Shown here: positions 17,088-25,290 of the stretch, piece by piece
How positions within the stretch are numbered: position 1 is the stretch's first letter
How the letters are laid out: the number at the start of each line of letters is the position of its first letter
Source: a virus
Direction: 5' to 3' (one strand)
IMG/VR virus record: IMGVR_UViG_3300031841_000373
Location: 1-30,917 of that record
Length of the DNA: 30,917 nt
Notes under the pieces: model-generated
Told to the model about the DNA's origin: nothing
The model's input: only the letters and a program-made list of their open reading frames with translations
Database searches by the model: none
Program-made: the position numbers and the translations under genes

Positions 17088-17319
17088 GATATAATCCTCC
17101 ATAGATAGTTAGGCTTATTTAGATTTATAAGCTGTAACATCAGATAAGAGGCTGATCGTTCTAGGGTGCGACTTCAAAAAAGCTTGGCCTAGCTTAAAGT
17201 CTGTCGGGCCTATAATAGAACAGGTAAGTCTTAACGTATTTGTCTTCGCTTAGTTGAAAGCATAGGCATAGTAGCTGAAACGTCTAACAGGGTATACCTA
17301 TGCTTTATTAACATACACA
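17088..17319 (-). promoter_or_regulatory. Long structured 5' leader of the capsid mRNA
   Basis: About 225 nt separate the promoter from the capsid start, with no reading frame worth calling. Three inverted repeats are visible. One has a 10-bp perfect stem (17257-17266 with 17297-17306). The second is a two-part hairpin (GACTT 17170-17174 with AAGTC 17197-17201, enclosing AAGCT 17180-17184 with AGCTT 17191-17195). The third is a 5-bp stem ATCAG/CTGAT near 17142-17159. An 8-bp palindrome GGTATACC sits at 17291-17298. This looks like a structured leader that may control stability or translation. A small ncRNA is possible. No tRNA-like fold was found. Confidence 0.5.
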
Positions 17320-17348
17320 GTTATAACATAGAGTTTGTGTAATGTCAA
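17320..17348 (-). promoter_or_regulatory. Strong sigma70-type promoter for the capsid gene
   Basis: On the minus strand there is TTGACA (17348-17343), a 17-nt spacer and TATAAC (17325-17320), preceded by TG one base upstream (extended -10, TATGTTATAAC). It lies between the scaffold stop and the capsid leader. The string TATGTTATAAC recurs in front of the DUF1127 gene at 25491-25481. Confidence 0.75.
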
Positions 17349-17356
17349 TACCTTAT

Positions 17357-18238
17357 TTACCTCGCACCACCAGAAACATCATAGACAAACTTACCACTAC
17401 GGATAGCTTCCATGATTTCATCTGAACGTTGCTCGTATTCTGAGGCACTCATACGTTGAACATCTGATTCACGTAGTTGCCCAGATACACCCTCACCGTC
17501 TGGCTTTGAGGTACGTTTTGTTTTAACAGCAGATGCTGCATCTCTAGTATTCTTTCGTTGACCCTTAGTGTCCATACCCTTGTCAACCTTATATAGGTCA
17601 ATCACACGGATCACTGATTGTGGATCATCTTGGTTTTCATATAGTGCGTCTTGTACCCACTTGGGTTGTTCACCAGCCCAATCGTGGAAGTCATCACTTG
17701 CACGTAGATCATCGAAGTCGGTGTGCATGGCACGGATCTCATTCTCCGCTTTTGTGCGCTGGGCTTTCTCGTTGATCTTGTCAATCTCTTTTAGACGCTC
17801 ATCTGCATAGCTAAACTTTTCTTGCGCTTTCTTTTCAGCGATAGTTTCAACTATGCCAGCAATCTCAGGATACTTAGCTGCCCAAGCTTCAATGCTTTCG
17901 TCTGAAGTAGGAGCACGTACCTTGCCTGTCTTTTGTGCTGTTTCAAGCTGAGCTTTAAGTTGTTTTAGTTCTTCAGCTTGCTTGTTTAAGTGATTACGTA
18001 GATCACTGTAGCGTTTCTTGTAGGTACGTTCCTCACCTGACAGATCTTCTTCCTCAGGTTCTTTTGCAGGTTTAGCTTCTTGCTCTTCTGCTTTATCTTC
18101 GATCTCTTCAGTTCTAGCTTTCATCAAAGCTTGTAGTTCTTCTTCCTCTCGTTTAATTTTTTCTTCTAGAGGTGTAGGCTTCTTGGGGTTTACGAAACCT
18201 GCTGTCTTTGGGGTTTCTACTTCTGCTAGTTCAGGCAT
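17357..18238 (-). CDS. Scaffolding protein
   Basis: The protein has 293 residues, is highly charged, and is predicted almost entirely helical. Residues ~20-110 are Glu/Lys/Gln-rich coiled coil (EEKIKREEEELQALMKARTE; LRNHLNKQAEELKQLKAQLE). The C-terminal third carries basic patches (GQRKNTRDAASAVKTKRTS) and a final helix with YEQRSDEIMEAIRSGKFVYD. The position immediately upstream of the capsid gene and this composition are classic for podovirus scaffolds, whose basic C-terminus binds coat protein. No protease motif is visible. It has its own ribosome binding site (AAAGGA) after a short hairpin-containing gap. Confidence 0.8.
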   Translation of the reverse strand: MPELAEVETPKTAGFVNPKKPTPLEEKIKREEEELQALMKARTEEIEDKAEEQEAKPAKEPEEEDLSGEERTYKKRYSDLRNHLNKQAEELKQLKAQLETAQKTGKVRAPTSDESIEAWAAKYPEIAGIVETIAEKKAQEKFSYADERLKEIDKINEKAQRTKAENEIRAMHTDFDDLRASDDFHDWAGEQPKWVQDALYENQDDPQSVIRVIDLYKVDKGMDTKGQRKNTRDAASAVKTKRTSKPDGEGVSGQLRESDVQRMSASEYEQRSDEIMEAIRSGKFVYDVSGGAR

Positions 18239-18261
18239 ACTGTATCCTTTCTTATATGGGG

Positions 18262-18275
18262 CCAGCCGTAGCTGG
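18262..18275 (-). promoter_or_regulatory. cUACGg tetraloop hairpin before the scaffold gene
   Basis: The minus-strand RNA reads CCAGC-UACG-GCUGG, a 5-bp stem closed by a C-G pair around a UNCG-type tetraloop, which is exceptionally stable. No U-tract follows. It sits in the 49-nt gap between the 815-residue gene and the scaffold gene, so an mRNA-stability or processing role is more plausible than termination. Confidence 0.5.
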
Positions 18276-18287
18276 GTAGCCTTATTG

Positions 18288-20735
18288 TTAAACAGTTTTT
18301 AGTTTTCTACCTTTCAGTTTGTAGATAGCTCTTGAAATGGGTACGCCTATGGCTAACATAAGCTTACCTACATAGTCTGGTTTGTAGTTCTCTGGTTCCA
18401 TAATGTGTGCAATATGATTTGCCCAGCGCCGTGTAAATGGTACACACCAGTACTTTAAATATAGTTTAGCTAAGAAGGACTCTTTCTCTACCCAAGCTAC
18501 CATAGGCTTAGCCCATGTGTGATAGCCTTCCATTAATTCAGGGTCTTCTATTGCTACACGATCACCAAACGCTGCATCTAGACGCCAGATGTTTTCGTCT
18601 AGATACCCATAACGATGAATTAAACTGCAAAGAACTGTACCGTCTTTACTAGATTGACCGCCATCTTGACCGCCATCTTCCTTTTTACCAAAGTAAGAAT
18701 TATCTTTTACAGCATCTTCGGGGTCTACTCCTGCTGCAATCTGTTCAGCCCGTTTTTTCTGTAGGCCTTGGCTGTGTATTTCTTGAGAGGCTAAATACTG
18801 ATCTCTAGAACTACCCTCTCCACCTAAAGCCTGATCTCTGTCGTACTGAGTTTGAAATACAGATGTATCTGGATCAAACGCAAGGGCAGACTTAGGTGCT
18901 TCTTTTTCAACTTCTTGTTTTATAGTCTCGCTCGCTGGTCCTAATCTTTCAATCCTATCACTTTTACCTAAAAGATCTTCGTAACCTTCTACGGCAATAC
19001 CATACTGATCATCATAAGGATCAAGTAATACAAGTGGATTCTTAGGATCGTAAGTAGTTAATGCAGATTCATATAAATCTTTAACTGTGTCTTGATATGC
19101 TTTACTAGAGCCTACTCCTAAAATAGACTTTGCGCTTTCTAAAATACTTTTACTCTCTTTATCTTTTTCATCTAGTGCATTGTTTATACCTAATGCTATA
19201 TATGTAGACTCAGCAGCTAAACCAGCAGCTTCTATTTTACGAGTCTCTTCATCTGATAGTTTCTGTCCTGTTTCTCTATTTATTAAAGAACCGTCTGTAG
19301 CTCGTATAACGGTAGGCGCTTCTTCAGTATCAGAATAAAAACCTAAATCTTTTATTGTTTCATTAGCGCTTGTTAGTATATTTTTTGCCGTTTTTACTTT
19401 TTGTTTTTTAGCTATATTAGCAAGAGCAATACCTGCGCCTGGAGCTATTACGTTTCCTATAGTGTTTAGGAATATCTTTTCTGTAGTGGAAATGTCTAAA
19501 GGATTTTGACCTTTTCTTATTTTACTTTGATAATCTCCTAGCTGCTCTCTAAAATCATTATCAGTCCATTCTTCTACTGGTGTATTTTCCCAGTTTTTTT
19601 GTTCTTTAAGTTGGGGCGCTGCACCTTTAGCCTCTGCAGTTTCTACTGCCGCCTGTTCTTGTTCTTCTGCAGGTGTTTCACCCATCTCACGGAAACCAGC
19701 AGGTATCCTACTTAAAGGTCTACCATTAAAGAAGAATATAATTATCTTTTGACCTGTTTCATCATTTATGAATGTTTTACTTTGGTATCCCATAAACATA
19801 GCACCAGTACCGCCGTACTGACCATAGCCACCACCTACAGGTTCAGGTACTACCAGATCCCCTTCAGCGTAACCTTTAACACGTCCACCATGAGCAAAAC
19901 CTTCTGGTTCTACTTCTTCAGTCTCATCATCTTCAATATCGAGTTCATCATCTCTGAAAGGTAGCTCTTCACCTTCCTTAATGCGTTTAAAACCTTCTGC
20001 TGCAGCTTTTTGTAGCTCATCAAAAAAATCCTCTCCAAAGTATCTTACCGTCTGTGCATTTATTACATACTCACCTGGACTAACTCTAATCTCTACATCA
20101 TCACGAACCTCTTCAGGTTTAGCGCCTATAGGAGCAGTGTTACCACTTACAGGGTCTACCTGCTCGTTCATAATGAGTTCCATTTCTAGTTGTGCTTTAT
20201 CGCTCACTTTACCACCCTCTGCAAAGCTCATACCTACGTCAAGTAGCTTTATTGTTTCGCCATCCCATGATGTTTTAAATCTATTTAAGTCTACGCCTCT
20301 TGGCATTGCATCTTTTAGTAGGTTATCAAAAACGTTAGACCAATCCATAGAGACATCTAGCTTTGCATCTCTTTCTTTTATTTCTAAAGGACCAATGTTT
20401 ATTTTAGGTTCTGGAACAGCTAAACCAGATTTAGATTTTTTTCTTCGCTGTGTTGTTTCACTTAATGAACTGTCACCTGAAAAAGTAACATCTCCACTAC
20501 CTACATCCCAATTAGCTACTGTCTCATCTGTATCTGCATCTACAATAGATATAGTAGGAGATTCACTTGTGTCTTTACTTTCAGGCCTAGCTCTTGGTCT
20601 AGTAGGTGGTGGATCATCTCTGTCACCGCCAGCTAGTTTTTGAGACTTTTCGTAGTTACTATAGGTTTTAGTTCCTGATAGATTTACACCAGCCTCACCT
20701 AAACTCTGAGCCATTTGTTCATACGGATTTGCCAT
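18288..20735 (-). CDS. Large virion protein of unknown function with one RPRARP motif
   Basis: The protein has 815 residues. TRPRARPE occurs at residues 45-52 in a disordered N-terminus, a motif otherwise found only in the 507-residue protein. Residues ~190-260 contain a block (DPVSGNTAPIGAKPEEVRDD, then SPGEYVINAQTVRYFG) that I recognise from large marine phage virion proteins of unknown role. GFAHGGRVKGYAEGD follows, resembling the GYAKGG repeats of the 145-residue protein. The middle is acidic and Lys/Glu-rich. The C-terminal ~110 residues (starting LCSLIHRYGYLDENIWRLD) are aromatic and Trp-rich, with a hydrophobic helix (GKLMLAIGVPISRAIYKL). It starts inside the 65-residue gene (17-nt overlap). 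The location between portal and scaffold is unusual for an ejection protein. Portal-associated internal protein is my best inference. Confidence 0.65.
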   Translation of the reverse strand: MANPYEQMAQSLGEAGVNLSGTKTYSNYEKSQKLAGGDRDDPPPTRPRARPESKDTSESPTISIVDADTDETVANWDVGSGDVTFSGDSSLSETTQRRKKSKSGLAVPEPKINIGPLEIKERDAKLDVSMDWSNVFDNLLKDAMPRGVDLNRFKTSWDGETIKLLDVGMSFAEGGKVSDKAQLEMELIMNEQVDPVSGNTAPIGAKPEEVRDDVEIRVSPGEYVINAQTVRYFGEDFFDELQKAAAEGFKRIKEGEELPFRDDELDIEDDETEEVEPEGFAHGGRVKGYAEGDLVVPEPVGGGYGQYGGTGAMFMGYQSKTFINDETGQKIIIFFFNGRPLSRIPAGFREMGETPAEEQEQAAVETAEAKGAAPQLKEQKNWENTPVEEWTDNDFREQLGDYQSKIRKGQNPLDISTTEKIFLNTIGNVIAPGAGIALANIAKKQKVKTAKNILTSANETIKDLGFYSDTEEAPTVIRATDGSLINRETGQKLSDEETRKIEAAGLAAESTYIALGINNALDEKDKESKSILESAKSILGVGSSKAYQDTVKDLYESALTTYDPKNPLVLLDPYDDQYGIAVEGYEDLLGKSDRIERLGPASETIKQEVEKEAPKSALAFDPDTSVFQTQYDRDQALGGEGSSRDQYLASQEIHSQGLQKKRAEQIAAGVDPEDAVKDNSYFGKKEDGGQDGGQSSKDGTVLCSLIHRYGYLDENIWRLDAAFGDRVAIEDPELMEGYHTWAKPMVAWVEKESFLAKLYLKYWCVPFTRRWANHIAHIMEPENYKPDYVGKLMLAIGVPISRAIYKLKGRKLKTV

Positions 20736-20916
20736 TCACTTCATCCCGTAAATAAGTTAATCTGCGTAGGGCAGCAATCTCGCCTTGAGCACGGTACATA
20801 CCTTCCATAGTTGTCTCTTGCTCTAACCTACGTTGTGCTACTGCAATCTTATTATTGATTACCTCTAGAAAACTATCCCACAGAGGCTTATCGTTTACTA
20901 GCTTCTTTATTGTCAT
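20719..20916 (-). CDS. Small portal-linked helical protein
   Basis: The protein has 65 residues: MTIKKLVNDKPLWDSFLEVI, then a helix with NKIAVAQRRLEQETTMEGMY and RAQGEIAALRRLTYLRDEV. It is predicted as two helices, amphipathic and basic. Its ATG overlaps the portal stop (ATGA) and its 3' end overlaps the 815-residue gene by 17 nt, so the three genes are translationally coupled. Proteins of this size and pattern regularly follow the portal gene in marine podovirus contigs. The function is unknown. A portal-assembly or connector factor is inferred from position only. Confidence 0.75.
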   Translation of the reverse strand: MTIKKLVNDKPLWDSFLEVINNKIAVAQRRLEQETTMEGMYRAQGEIAALRRLTYLRDEVNGKSV

Positions 20917-23051
20917 GTACCAGTAAATCCTTGCTCACCTGGGGTAGGTACTGTACCTGTACCTATGTTACCACCCCCAGCGCCTGTAGTGTCAGATACG
21001 CCAACTCCTGCTTGCTCTGGTGCTGCTCCTGGTGAAGGTGGTGGAGGTGGACCTTGTACTGCACCTGCTGGGGGTTCAGGTGGTGTAGTAAACTTCTTGA
21101 GGATCTCAGCTTGGATAGCTGCGTCACCCAAAGAGTTAGTCACCTTATCAGGGTCAAGGTCCATGCTCTTAGCAATCTCACGTATGATGTAATCACTCTT
21201 AACAAACGGCATAAGCGCTGGGTTAGAAGCTACACCCATGAACTGCATCAAGCGTTGTGAACGTACTTCGTTAGCCATCAAGCTTTCTGTACCTGATGCC
21301 TTAACTTCTAGATCACCTTTTATCTCTTTGTCGAAGTCAAACTGCATATTAAACGCAAAGAACGCTTTACCAAGAGGGCCAATAAGATAGTCATCTACGT
21401 TCTTTACAACATTTCGTATAGAGCCGTTAGCTGCAGACATAAGCATACTAATCCCAGAAGCAGTCCTTCCCACTCCTGAAACACCTGTCTGCCCGTGTGC
21501 AAACGATGGGAAACCTGTACTCTCATCAGCCAAAACCCTTGCTTTATCAAATAGTTGCATATTCTCGTTGGCTACATTAGGGAACTTAGTACCAAAGATA
21601 CCTTGCCCTGGTGCACCCCCTTGGCGTCTGAATATCTTTCCTGGGTACACAGATAAGTCTTGACCTGGTACTAGATTAGTCTCATCTACTTCAATGATAA
21701 GGTTACCTGAAAGCGCAGCGTTGTCAATAGCCATACGCATGAATCCATTCATCAAAGTCTGCGTATCGTCCATGTTCTCTGCAATACCCACACCGAAGAA
21801 ACTGTATGGGTTAAGCTCGTAAGGCACAGCGTAGTAAGGAATACGTGTAGGCTTGAATGGGTTTAACACTAAACGTAGAACTTCATTGTTACAAATCCAA
21901 ACGTTTACGTTTACTTGTTCTGCGTTTTTAAGTTCACGAGGAATGCGTACACCGTTATCTTCTAGAACATCCGTATCAACGTAGCCCCAAAACTCTAGGA
22001 CTTCATAACGTTCAGGAGAGCCAGACTGTTGATCGTCATCCTCCATGTCATGTTCCCAATACTTCTTATCGTAGGACTCACCTGTCTGGATAGCTTTATC
22101 AATAGACTCTTTCCTGAAGAAAGGACGTGACTTTAAGCCACGCATCTGAGAACGTGTCATACGGTGACGCTCAATGACGTACTCTGCTTCATCCATATTG
22201 TACGCATCAGGATCAGGATAGAAGTTCCACACGGACACATGGCTTGTAGATGGTACAGTCTTTATCGTAGGATCGTAGTCACCATCTTCGTTCCAGTTAG
22301 GGTACTCTTTATCAATAGCAAACGGACCCTTCATAATACCCGTGCCAAACAACGCCATCTCAAAAGAAGTATGGCGAAGCTGTTTATTAGCTCCGCTCTC
22401 TTCTAACTGGTCATGTATTTTCTTTTCCATCTTCTTAGCTGCTACCATAGCAGGATGGAAAGTGACAGTATCTTGTGTAGTGCCTGGACCTTCAATAATC
22501 TTATCGCTTACAGCCTCAAGTTTTTTCTGTAGTGGACCCATACGTTTCATACGGTCATACATTGTCTCGCCGGGCTTTAGTTTCTCATCAGGATCAAACA
22601 AGAACTTAACTTTAGGTTCTTCTTCAAAAGCCCCACGTAAAGGGTCCATAGCTTGTTCTGTCTGGGGGTTCATGCTGATATGCATAGACTCAGCGACACC
22701 CTCAGGTAAAGTTGTAGGGTTTACTGTAAGTGGAAACCGTGAGCTACCAAAGAGTACGTCTACGATTTGACCGTAAGCCGCCAACGTCTTAGTCTTAGTA
22801 ACCTTGACAAAAACCCTAGATTTCTCAGTTTCAGTAAACTGTACATCACTTCCATATATACCTCTGTAGTTACGGTAAGCACGAAGCCACCTGTTTTCAT
22901 CTGCGTATCTTGAATCTTCTGCACGATGGAAGCGTGACTCTACGTAAGACACTACGCTAGGCACATCCAAGTCATCCCCGTCTTGAATAACAGCTACATC
23001 ATCTGTCTCAAACAGTTCGCCTTGTTCGTTTACAATATCTTCTTCTGCCAT
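20913..23051 (-). CDS. Portal protein
   Basis: The protein has 712 residues, close to the ~725 residues of the P22 portal. The N-terminal region has SVVSYVESRFHRAEDSRYAD, followed by a WLRAYRNYRG helix and SRVFVKVTKTKTLAAYGQI, all characteristic of P22-like/marine podovirus portals. The core contains an ASGISMLMSAANGSIRNVVK segment resembling the clip/stem region. The last ~50 residues are a Pro/Gly-rich tail (GPPPPPSPGAAPEQ) that is probably disordered and would sit at the barrel end. By family knowledge it forms the dodecameric DNA gate, nucleates capsid assembly with scaffold and docks the terminase. The gene lies 4 nt after TerL and overlaps the next gene by 4 nt. Confidence 0.88.
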   Translation of the reverse strand: MAEEDIVNEQGELFETDDVAVIQDGDDLDVPSVVSYVESRFHRAEDSRYADENRWLRAYRNYRGIYGSDVQFTETEKSRVFVKVTKTKTLAAYGQIVDVLFGSSRFPLTVNPTTLPEGVAESMHISMNPQTEQAMDPLRGAFEEEPKVKFLFDPDEKLKPGETMYDRMKRMGPLQKKLEAVSDKIIEGPGTTQDTVTFHPAMVAAKKMEKKIHDQLEESGANKQLRHTSFEMALFGTGIMKGPFAIDKEYPNWNEDGDYDPTIKTVPSTSHVSVWNFYPDPDAYNMDEAEYVIERHRMTRSQMRGLKSRPFFRKESIDKAIQTGESYDKKYWEHDMEDDDQQSGSPERYEVLEFWGYVDTDVLEDNGVRIPRELKNAEQVNVNVWICNNEVLRLVLNPFKPTRIPYYAVPYELNPYSFFGVGIAENMDDTQTLMNGFMRMAIDNAALSGNLIIEVDETNLVPGQDLSVYPGKIFRRQGGAPGQGIFGTKFPNVANENMQLFDKARVLADESTGFPSFAHGQTGVSGVGRTASGISMLMSAANGSIRNVVKNVDDYLIGPLGKAFFAFNMQFDFDKEIKGDLEVKASGTESLMANEVRSQRLMQFMGVASNPALMPFVKSDYIIREIAKSMDLDPDKVTNSLGDAAIQAEILKKFTTPPEPPAGAVQGPPPPPSPGAAPEQAGVGVSDTTGAGGGNIGTGTVPTPGEQGFTGT

Positions 23052-23055
23052 TTAA

Positions 23056-24633
23056 CTAATATCCAAAGGTTGAGTCTGCAGCTTGAAAACCTGCATTATG
23101 TGTTCTAGGATTAAAATCCCATAAGGAACTTCTAGGTCTTGTCATTATACCGTACCTGATAGCATCGTACAAGTGATCTTCAGCATTGGTATCTACATCT
23201 TCTGGATTTCTTTTATCCAAAGGTATACCAGGTATCTGAGCTACGCAGTTCGTGCAAGTCGAAAAGAACACTAGCCTTGGCTCCTCAGTGTACTCATCAA
23301 CTTGCAAGCGGCGGTGAAGCTCGTTTTTACCTGCAACCCTTGAGCCTCTTGAACGGTCTGAAGGCCTCCACCTGCATCCCTTTGCGTTCATTTGCTCTGC
23401 CAAGGAAGGGCCAGTGTCACCTCTTTTGTGCCACAGGGAGCTATCCAACACACCGTACCTTATGCTACCGTCATCCGCTTCAGCGTCAAGTACCATGTCA
23501 GCTAAGTCAGTAGCTGTAACCTTAGAGCAATACAACTCTCTATAAACTACAAGTTGCTCTGTTGGTGTAACTGCAAACCAAACAACGCCTGTAAAGCTAC
23601 CGTAGCCATAATCGCAAGCCCTAAACTTAGTCCAACTCTTAGGTATCTTGTAAGGTTCTACTACGTGTACCTGTCTGTTAAACTCAGGGAACGCTGCTCC
23701 CTCGTTTACATCCCAATTACCTTCTAGTAGTTGCTTACGTTGATGCTCTGGTAGTGACAGAAGCATAGCTTCGTAGTCACCACTTTCAGCTAAGTACGGA
23801 TTATCGAAGAGGCTGGCGGGTATAAACCTTCGCTTGAACAAGGGTTGACCAGCTTTACTATGACCTTTCGGGAAGCGTAATACCTCACCAGACTCTATGT
23901 CCGTTGCCCAGAAAGCCGTATTAGGTGGCGCTGGGTCAATGAACATCTTCTTAACCCAAGCATGTCCAATCCCACCTGGGTTTGTAGTAGCTCGCATGTA
24001 CAAACCTAAGTCTTTGTTTGCACTACGTAGACGTGATCTCATGTAATCCCACGCAAAACTGGAAGACCACTGAGTGAGTTCGTCAAATGCTACGTAGTTA
24101 AACGCCTGACCTTGGTAGCGCATAACGTCTGTGTCTCTGTCCAAGTACGACATCCAAAGTGTGCCGCCTCTTGGTGTAGTCCATTGCGACTTACGCTCAG
24201 ACCACTTTATTCCTGGTATAGCTTTAGGGTACAACTCTTGGCTTTTCTGTATGAGTTCCCTAAGTTCTTCTGTTGTGTGTCGAACAAGTAGACCACTGAA
24301 ATCTGGGTTGTTCATGTTACGTAATGGATCAGCTAGTGTTGCATATGACTTGCCACCACCTGCTGCCCCACCATATAGAACCTCACGTTCACTTGAAGCT
24401 AGGTACTGTGTCTGTGGACCAGGGTTAGGTCTAAAGACAATGTTCTGTACTTCTTCAACGTCATACTCAGGAGGTTTGACTGTGGCTGGCTTCGCAGCTT
24501 TCGTCATCGTCTTCGTAGGCGTAGGTTCCTGTGTAGTTTTTTTCGAGCGCTTCGATCTGTTGTAACGTCTTCTGGAGCCTTCTGGCGTACTCACGTTTAA
24601 TTGAAGTAAGTTGCTTTCTTTTTCTTTCGACAT
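23056..24633 (-). CDS. terL: Terminase large subunit (TerL)
   Basis: The protein has 525 residues. Walker A is GGAAGGGKS (residues 88-96), Walker B is VAFDE (181-185) and a TTNPGG coupling motif lies at 216-221. The RNase-H-like nuclease has candidate acidic residues Asp341 (ACDYG), Asp397 (GVLDSS) and Asp486/Asp490 (AEDHLYDAIRYG). The ATPase drives DNA packaging and the nuclease cuts concatemers, both acting at the portal. The N-terminal ~60 residues are basic, Thr/Pro-rich and overlap the preceding HTH gene by 167 nt in another frame. A second in-frame ATG (24507) would cut this overlap to 41 nt and still keep all motifs. Both starts have weak ribosome binding sites, so the exact N-terminus is uncertain. 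The next gene is the portal. Confidence 0.95.
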   Translation of the reverse strand: MSKEKESNLLQLNVSTPEGSRRRYNRSKRSKKTTQEPTPTKTMTKAAKPATVKPPEYDVEEVQNIVFRPNPGPQTQYLASSEREVLYGGAAGGGKSYATLADPLRNMNNPDFSGLLVRHTTEELRELIQKSQELYPKAIPGIKWSERKSQWTTPRGGTLWMSYLDRDTDVMRYQGQAFNYVAFDELTQWSSSFAWDYMRSRLRSANKDLGLYMRATTNPGGIGHAWVKKMFIDPAPPNTAFWATDIESGEVLRFPKGHSKAGQPLFKRRFIPASLFDNPYLAESGDYEAMLLSLPEHQRKQLLEGNWDVNEGAAFPEFNRQVHVVEPYKIPKSWTKFRACDYGYGSFTGVVWFAVTPTEQLVVYRELYCSKVTATDLADMVLDAEADDGSIRYGVLDSSLWHKRGDTGPSLAEQMNAKGCRWRPSDRSRGSRVAGKNELHRRLQVDEYTEEPRLVFFSTCTNCVAQIPGIPLDKRNPEDVDTNAEDHLYDAIRYGIMTRPRSSLWDFNPRTHNAGFQAADSTFGY

Positions 24634-24928
24634 CTATACGTTTTCTCAAGCCATCGTGAGTTATCTCTCTGCCTGACTGTGTAGTCAACCAAGCTGCAAC
24701 TTGGCGTAAGCTATACTGCTTCAGGTGTTTCTTAGCTAACTCTAAAAGCTCTAACTCCTTTGGTATGGGGTTTAACCACTCTTCATCTTCAGGGTCTATC
24801 TCGTAACCAAACGGAACGTATCTACTTATTCTTGGGATGCGTAACCATACCTTTACCTTGTACGGTAATTTAGGTAACATCCAGTATTCGTTCTGAAGAG
24901 GTCTTTCTTTACGAATCCTCAGCATCAT
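24467..24928 (-). CDS. HTH-type DNA-binding protein upstream of TerL (possible second TerS-type subunit)
   Basis: The protein has 153 residues from the chosen ATG (24928). An in-frame GTG at 24961 lies deep in the upstream gene and has no ribosome binding site, and an ATG at 24880 is a third option. The segment LPKLPYKVKVWLRIPRISRY and the following FGYEIDPEDEEWLNPIP recur in marine phage proteins placed just before TerL. The KELELLELAKKHLKQYSLRQ and VAAWLTTQSGREITHDGLRK segments form a helix-turn-helix-like unit, followed by a basic coiled coil. Its location and DNA-binding character suggest a packaging-site recognition or terminase-accessory role. Transcription regulation is an alternative. 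Its 3' end overlaps TerL. Confidence 0.7.
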   Translation of the reverse strand: MMLRIRKERPLQNEYWMLPKLPYKVKVWLRIPRISRYVPFGYEIDPEDEEWLNPIPKELELLELAKKHLKQYSLRQVAAWLTTQSGREITHDGLRKRIDVERKRKQLTSIKREYARRLQKTLQQIEALEKNYTGTYAYEDDDESCEASHSQTS

Positions 24929-25289
24929 CAGCGTTCTTAGGGGGCAGTATGAACAACCCACCCGTTGATTCTACTGCTACCCTCTCCGTTTTAACTACAC
25001 CTGCACGATCAAGTATCTGACCTGCAGCCATCATCTTTTCTTTAACACCTAGCTGGGTAGGATCGTCCAAAGCACTGCCATATGCAATCGCAGCCTTAGG
25101 GCCAATCCTTGCCATGTACGACTTAGTTGCCTCAAATATTTCATCCTTTAAAGCCTCCACTATTGTAGTCGTAGGTGAGTTATCACTATACCCAGCTAAA
25201 CGTTTAGCGACAACTACATCACCACCAGCCTCTTCAAAGAGCACTGCCATGAAAGCCTGTTGTTTTTCTGTAAGTTGTCTTGTACTCAT
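24909..25289 (-). CDS. Terminase small subunit candidate (TerS-like)
   Basis: The protein has 126 residues. Residues ~7-40 (LTEKQQAFMAVLFEEAGGDV then VAKRLAGYSDNSPTT) match the N-terminal DNA-binding helix-turn-helix seen in many small terminases. A helical middle (FEATKSYMARIGPKAAIAYG) is followed by an acidic tail. It lies 1 nt after the DUF1127 gene and overlaps the next gene by 20 nt, two genes before TerL. Small terminases vary so much that the assignment rests on gene order and the HTH pattern. The next gene also has an HTH, so which of the two recognises the packaging site is unresolved. Confidence 0.7.
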   Translation of the reverse strand: MSTRQLTEKQQAFMAVLFEEAGGDVVVAKRLAGYSDNSPTTTIVEALKDEIFEATKSYMARIGPKAAIAYGSALDDPTQLGVKEKMMAAGQILDRAGVVKTERVAVESTGGLFILPPKNADDAEDS

Positions 25290-25290
25290 T

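Noticed and set aside
17088-17102. Capsid start at 17102
   Set aside because: That ATG lies within the GGAGGA ribosome site. The ATG at 17087 has an 8-nt spacing and gives the expected N-terminus.
17088-17319. tRNA gene in the capsid leader
   Set aside because: There is no acceptor stem with a CCA-adjacent pattern, no GTTCRA T-loop and no anticodon arm in either strand.
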